The position numbers and the translations under genes were made by a program. The notes under the pieces were generated by a model. It was not told the origin of the DNA. It searched no databases and saw only the letters and a list, made by a program, of their open reading frames with translations. 17,973 nucleotides of DNA. It comes from JBGPNN01 sp041487495. GTDB lineage: Bacteria; Sysuimicrobiota; Sysuimicrobiia; Sysuimicrobiales; Humicultoraceae. This document shows, piece after piece, positions 14,793 to 17,973 of the stretch; within the stretch, counting starts at the first letter, position 1; the number at the start of each line of letters is the position of its first letter. The stretch is from NCBI GenBank assembly GCA_041487495.1, contig JBGPNN010000043.1, forward strand, positions 1 to 17,973, given 5' to 3'.

Positions 14793-16500
14793 AGAATTTC
14801 ACCTTGAAGCCATAGCGCATGACCGCCATGACCGCCAGGATGATCACCACCTGCAGGGCGGCCAGCACGCTGACCGGCCCCATGTCACCCTGCCGCCACA
14901 ACTCGAGCATGGTCGTGCCCATGACCTCGCTGCCGCGCGAGAACAGGAAGACGGCGGAGGCGTACTCTTTCAGGAAGGTGATGAACAACAGCACCCACCC
15001 GGTGAAGAGCGCGGGACCGAGCAGCGGCAGCAGGACCCGCCGCATCGCGCCTGTCCAGCCGTCGCCGCAGACGCGCGCCGCGCTGTCCAGTTCGCGGCTG
15101 ATCCGTGTCATGGTCGGCGAGATGATCGAAAAGCCATAGGGGATGTAACGCATGATGAACGCCGCGCCCAGGGCGAAGAGAGTGTTGCGGAGGTTGCCCA
15201 GCGGCCGGATGAGCACGAAGGACCATAGGAATCCGATCCCGACGATGAGCCCGGGGATCGCGCGCGGGTACAGGGCAATGAAGCCCAGCAGCCTCCGCCA
15301 GCGCAGGTCCGACCGGTAGGTCACCAGCGCCAGCAGCGCCATGAAGATGATCCCGATGCCCCCGCCGATGCTGGCGATCAACAAGCTGTTGGTGATCGAC
15401 CGGCGATAGCTCTCGGTCTGGAAAACGAACTGATAGTGTTCCAGCGTCAGCGACTCCAGCGGGTTGGCCAGGGGTGAGAGGAAGCCGACGACTGAGCGGA
15501 GGAGGATGCCGCCCAGGGGGATCGCAACGCCGAGCAGCACGTAGGCGACGCAGAGCGCCAGTGCCGCATACCGCAGCGGGCCGATCGAAAACGTCCTCGG
15601 CGCGACGGCCTTCCCGCGGACGGTGATGAACCGCTGTCCCGCGCCGATGAAGCGCTCCTGCGCCACGATCAGGAACGAGACGGCGGCCAGCAGCAGCGTC
15701 GCGACCGCAGCCACTGCGCCATAGTCCGGCCGCCCGCCCATGACGCCCAACTTGACCAGCAGCGTGGAGAGCGTATCAATGCCGGAGGGCGTGCCCAGGA
15801 TCAACGGGATCGACAGCAGCTCAAGCGAGCCGATGCCCACGAGCAGCGCAGTATACGCCATGGCAGGGCGCAGGAGCGGCAGCGTGACGGTGACCAGCGT
15901 CCGGAGGGGGGTCGCCCCGGCGATCCGCGCGGCGTCCTCGACGGTGGGGTCCGACAGGGACAGGCTGGCCGCGGCATTGAGATAGGCGTACGGCGCATAG
16001 TAGAAGACCGAGACCGCCACGATCCCCGCCAGGCTGTAGAGATTCCAGGGGTCACCGCCCGAGATCTGGCGTAGAGCAATCGTCACGTACCCCTGCGGGC
16101 CGAACATCGTGACCCAGGCGAAGGCCAGGATCAGCGGCGAGATGAACAGCGGACTGATGATCAGGCCGCCCAGCAGGCCGCGCAGCGGCATGTCGGTGCG
16201 CAGCACGAGCACCGCGAGCAGCGTGCCCAGAGCGACCGCCAGGACGGTGGTCGCGACCGCCATCACGACCGAGTTCAGGACGACCGCGTAAAACTCTCGT
16301 GAGGCCAGAATGCGCGCGTAGTTGTCGAGTGTGAGTGTCCGGGCCGGTTCGTAGAGAGGCCGGGCAAGGAAGCTCTGGTAGAGGATCGGCGCGATCGGGA
16401 ACACGATGAGCAGAACGGCCATGATGCCGATGCCCCACTGGACGGGGGCATCGACGTTCCTGACCTCAGCCTGACCCGGCAGCCGGGCCACTTCAAGCAT
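14785..16500 (-). CDS. ABC transporter permease, fused two-domain (second importer)
   Basis: 571 aa with two transport domains and about 12 membrane helices. The EAA loops are EDAARIAGATPLRTLVTVTLP in the first half and a less regular DSAARVCGDGWTGAMRRVLLP in the second. ATG 16500 is 3 nt after the binding-protein stop, and the gene overlaps the ATPase start. Helix order and length match the permease at 10698, so the two are paralogues of one class. Together with the flanking binding protein and ATPase it forms a complete importer. Confidence 0.92.
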   Translation of the reverse strand: MLEVARLPGQAEVRNVDAPVQWGIGIMAVLLIVFPIAPILYQSFLARPLYEPARTLTLDNYARILASREFYAVVLNSVVMAVATTVLAVALGTLLAVLVLRTDMPLRGLLGGLIISPLFISPLILAFAWVTMFGPQGYVTIALRQISGGDPWNLYSLAGIVAVSVFYYAPYAYLNAAASLSLSDPTVEDAARIAGATPLRTLVTVTLPLLRPAMAYTALLVGIGSLELLSIPLILGTPSGIDTLSTLLVKLGVMGGRPDYGAVAAVATLLLAAVSFLIVAQERFIGAGQRFITVRGKAVAPRTFSIGPLRYAALALCVAYVLLGVAIPLGGILLRSVVGFLSPLANPLESLTLEHYQFVFQTESYRRSITNSLLIASIGGGIGIIFMALLALVTYRSDLRWRRLLGFIALYPRAIPGLIVGIGFLWSFVLIRPLGNLRNTLFALGAAFIMRYIPYGFSIISPTMTRISRELDSAARVCGDGWTGAMRRVLLPLLGPALFTGWVLLFITFLKEYASAVFLFSRGSEVMGTTMLELWRQGDMGPVSVLAALQVVIILAVMAVMRYGFKVKFYG

Positions 16501-16503
16501 GGG

Positions 16504-17634
16504 TTAGCGGCGAAACGCCTTCTTCCATCTGGCCACGAAGTCCGTCTTGGCTTTCTGGTCGAGCAGCGCGGGATCGTACGCGTACCGCAGCGCATTCTCC
16601 TGGCCGATGTCGTTGAGCAGGTCCTGCAGGTGGAACTTGGCCGTCTTCGCCACGTCAGGCCGATAGGCGACAAGCCCGCCTTCGCTGAACGCGACCTGGC
16701 CGGTCTGCGACACAACGAAGTCGAGCAGCAGCTTCGCGCTGTTCGGATGCCGGGAGGCGTTGGGGATGCCCATGCCACGCAGCACCACCGGCGTGCCGTC
16801 GCGCTCATAGGACCAGTCGATGATGTCCTTTACGCCCGGCCGGGCCAGCCGGGGCGGCAGCACGATGGTCGAGGCGAAGAATGCCACCAGGTACTCCCCG
16901 GTGATGACCCCATCGACCATCTGGTTGGCGCTGACCTGTGGTCGCACGCCCGCTTTGCCGATCGAGTCGAACCACGTCCAGGCCTTGTCGTGGTGCTTGT
17001 TCACGAACACCCAGAAGTTGTTGAAACCGGTCGAGGATTGCTCGACGTCGTAGGTGGTGATGCGATTCTGGAAGGTCCGCGGGTAGTCTTCGGCAAGGCG
17101 CGCGAGCTCTTCGATGCTCCTCGGCCGCAGGTTGGGCGTCAGGATCTTCTTGTTGTAGACGATGACCATCGGGTCACTCGACACGTTGTAGATTGTGTCG
17201 TTGACCACGGCCCACGCCGGCAGATACTTCTTTTCCGGCGACTCGTATTTCATCATCAGGTTCTTCTTCAGCAGATCCTGCCACGAGTCGGGGGCATTGC
17301 TGATCAGGATGTCCGTGGTAGAGGCGCCGCTGCCGGTCTCCGAGAGGAACCGCTCGAAGACTTCGTAGGAGCCGAGGTCGGTCGTCTCCACCCGGATCCA
17401 CGGGTAAACTTTGTTGAACTCCCGGATCACGGGCGCCCAGTTCTGCGCCGACATAATCGAATAGATAAGCACGCGCCCCTCGGCGCGCGACGCCTCGACC
17501 ATCTGCGCGTACGTGGCGGGGTAATAGCTGGGCAGCCCCGCCGGTAACGCCGGAGCGGCCAGCCCCGGGACCGTGACGATGAGCGCGACGGCCAGGCCAC
17601 ACACAGCCCATCGCGCCCACCCGAAGGTTTTCAA
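16504..17634 (-). CDS. ABC transporter periplasmic binding protein, family 1 (second importer)
   Basis: 376 aa from TTG 17634, giving MKTFGWARWAVCG and a hydrophobic stretch ending PGLAAPALPAG, a typical Sec signal peptide without lipobox. GGAGGTGA lies 8 nt before this TTG. A GTG (17643) merges with the Shine-Dalgarno, and a start at 17682 would add residues ahead of the signal peptide, so TTG is preferred. The mature part shows YPATYAQMVEASRAEGRVLIYS near the start, then DILISNAPDSWQDLLKKNLM, DPMVIVYNKKILTPN, VVLRGMGIPNASRHPNSAKLL and SEGGLVAYRPDV, the family 1 (iron/phosphonate/sugar-phosphate type) layout. The ligand is unknown. The permease follows after 3 nt. Confidence 0.88.
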   Translation of the reverse strand: MKTFGWARWAVCGLAVALIVTVPGLAAPALPAGLPSYYPATYAQMVEASRAEGRVLIYSIMSAQNWAPVIREFNKVYPWIRVETTDLGSYEVFERFLSETGSGASTTDILISNAPDSWQDLLKKNLMMKYESPEKKYLPAWAVVNDTIYNVSSDPMVIVYNKKILTPNLRPRSIEELARLAEDYPRTFQNRITTYDVEQSSTGFNNFWVFVNKHHDKAWTWFDSIGKAGVRPQVSANQMVDGVITGEYLVAFFASTIVLPPRLARPGVKDIIDWSYERDGTPVVLRGMGIPNASRHPNSAKLLLDFVVSQTGQVAFSEGGLVAYRPDVAKTAKFHLQDLLNDIGQENALRYAYDPALLDQKAKTDFVARWKKAFRR

Positions 17635-17642
17635 CGCAATCA

Positions 17643-17647
17643 CCTCC
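17643..17647 (-). promoter_or_regulatory. Shine-Dalgarno that selects the TTG start of the second binding protein
   Basis: GGAGG, within GGAGGTGA on the minus strand, sits 8 nt before TTG 17634. It overlaps the competing GTG at 17641-17643, which makes that start unlikely. Confidence 0.7.
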
Positions 17648-17660
17648 AGAATAGCAGTCT

Positions 17661-17679
17661 TTGCCGGGAGGACCGGCAA
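17661..17679 (-). repeat. Intercistronic stem-loop between MmgE/PrpD and the binding-protein gene
   Basis: TTGCCGG (17661-17667) and CCGGCAA (17673-17679) form a perfect 7-bp stem with a 5-base loop. There is no T-run after it on the minus strand, so it is not a classical terminator. It more likely stabilises or marks a processing point in the operon mRNA upstream of the highly needed binding protein. Confidence 0.5.
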
Positions 17680-17695
17680 CACCTGCGCGGCTCTT

Positions 17696-17973
17696 CTACG
17701 CGGCGGGTCGGATCAGCAAGGGCATCAGGTCCCGGACGTCCGGACGCGAGTCCAGCGCCCACAGAGCGTGGAGGGCTCGATCGATCTGCGCGCCCAATAC
17801 CGGCGCCGCTAGGCGCGTGAACTTCTCGCCAATCTGGGCATTCGTCAGCGGATTACGGCTGTGGCCGGGCGGGAAGTCCATCCGCGCGGTGTGGACGCGG
17901 CCGGCGCGCTCGTGTACTTCCAGGATGGTGGGGATCCCTTGCGGGTACGCCGCAGTGAGGTCGGCCTGCTCGA
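17696..17973 (-). CDS. MmgE/PrpD family protein, C-terminal part (5' end outside window)
   Basis: About 92 residues up to TAG at 17696-17698; the frame runs off the right edge. The visible part begins EQADLTAAYPQGIPTILEVH, followed by RAGRVHTARMDFPPGHSRNPLT and an AQIGEKFTRLAAPVL helix. That is the C-terminal signature of MmgE/PrpD proteins: a YP..IP..VEV strand, D.P.G..RNPLT, then a KF..LA helix. The family includes 2-methylcitrate dehydratase and itaconate-forming cis-aconitate decarboxylase, and many members act on small di- or tricarboxylic acids. It lies 61 nt upstream of the second importer in the same direction, which suggests that importer serves organic-acid catabolism. Confidence 0.85.
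   Translation of the reverse strand, partial: EQADLTAAYPQGIPTILEVHERAGRVHTARMDFPPGHSRNPLTNAQIGEKFTRLAAPVLGAQIDRALHALWALDSRPDVRDLMPLLIRPAA

Noticed and set aside
16630..17547. 305-codon plus-strand open frame opposite the second binding protein
   Set aside because: No domain is recognisable and the composition is typical of GC-rich antisense frames.
1..17973. CRISPR array, insertion sequence, rRNA
   Set aside because: No regularly spaced repeats, transposase-like protein, terminal inverted repeats or rRNA sequence were seen by eye.

Overview
The window is GC-rich, gene-dense chromosomal DNA, probably from an uncultivated diderm bacterium. Neither solute-binding protein has a lipobox cysteine, and GTG/TTG starts and start/stop overlaps are frequent. 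The lineage cannot be fixed from sequence alone. The many Fe3+-type (family 1) ABC importers and the MmgE/PrpD gene would suit soil or subsurface phyla such as Rokubacteria or CSP1-3/Sysuimicrobia, but that is only an impression.

Layout. (1) 1-610: the 3' end of a HigB-type toxin overlapping a HigA-type antitoxin, then tRNA-Ser(CGA) on the minus strand. (2) 670-4128, plus strand: a DUF1646 ion-transporter-like membrane protein with a probable leaderless start, the membrane protease SppA, and a metallo-beta-lactamase/beta-CASP RNase-like protein. (3) 4173-12362, plus strand: a compact carbohydrate-type operon. It starts at an operator made of alternating TGTTCA/TGAACA half-sites that runs into the first start codon. 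It encodes a COG4091 NAD(P)-dependent oxidoreductase with SAF domain (the family of the DXR-like enzyme DRL), a SorC-family sugar-responsive regulator, the alpha and beta subunits of a thiamine-diphosphate (PDH/acetoin-type) E1 with no E2 or E3, a zinc-ribbon/TIM-barrel fusion of the xylose-isomerase-like superfamily, a periplasmic binding protein and a double-length permease, but no ATPase. (4) 12378-13090, minus strand: a VapBC-type toxin-antitoxin pair with somewhat lower GC. (5) 13088-17973, minus strand: a second operon, read right to left, of MmgE/PrpD (partial), a second binding protein, a second double-length permease, the only ABC ATPase in the window and a HAD phosphatase.

How the parts may work together. 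The two operons converge on the VapBC pair and carry importers of the same broad class, so the single ATPase could serve both permeases. In the plus operon, an imported sugar or sugar acid could be isomerised by the TIM-barrel enzyme, processed by the stand-alone E1 (C-C bond cleavage or carboligation) and oxidised or reductively isomerised by the COG4091 enzyme, with SorC sensing a phosphorylated intermediate. I do not recognise this gene set as a characterised pathway; it is the best candidate here for an undescribed system. The minus operon looks like uptake and catabolism of an organic acid or phosphorylated compound.
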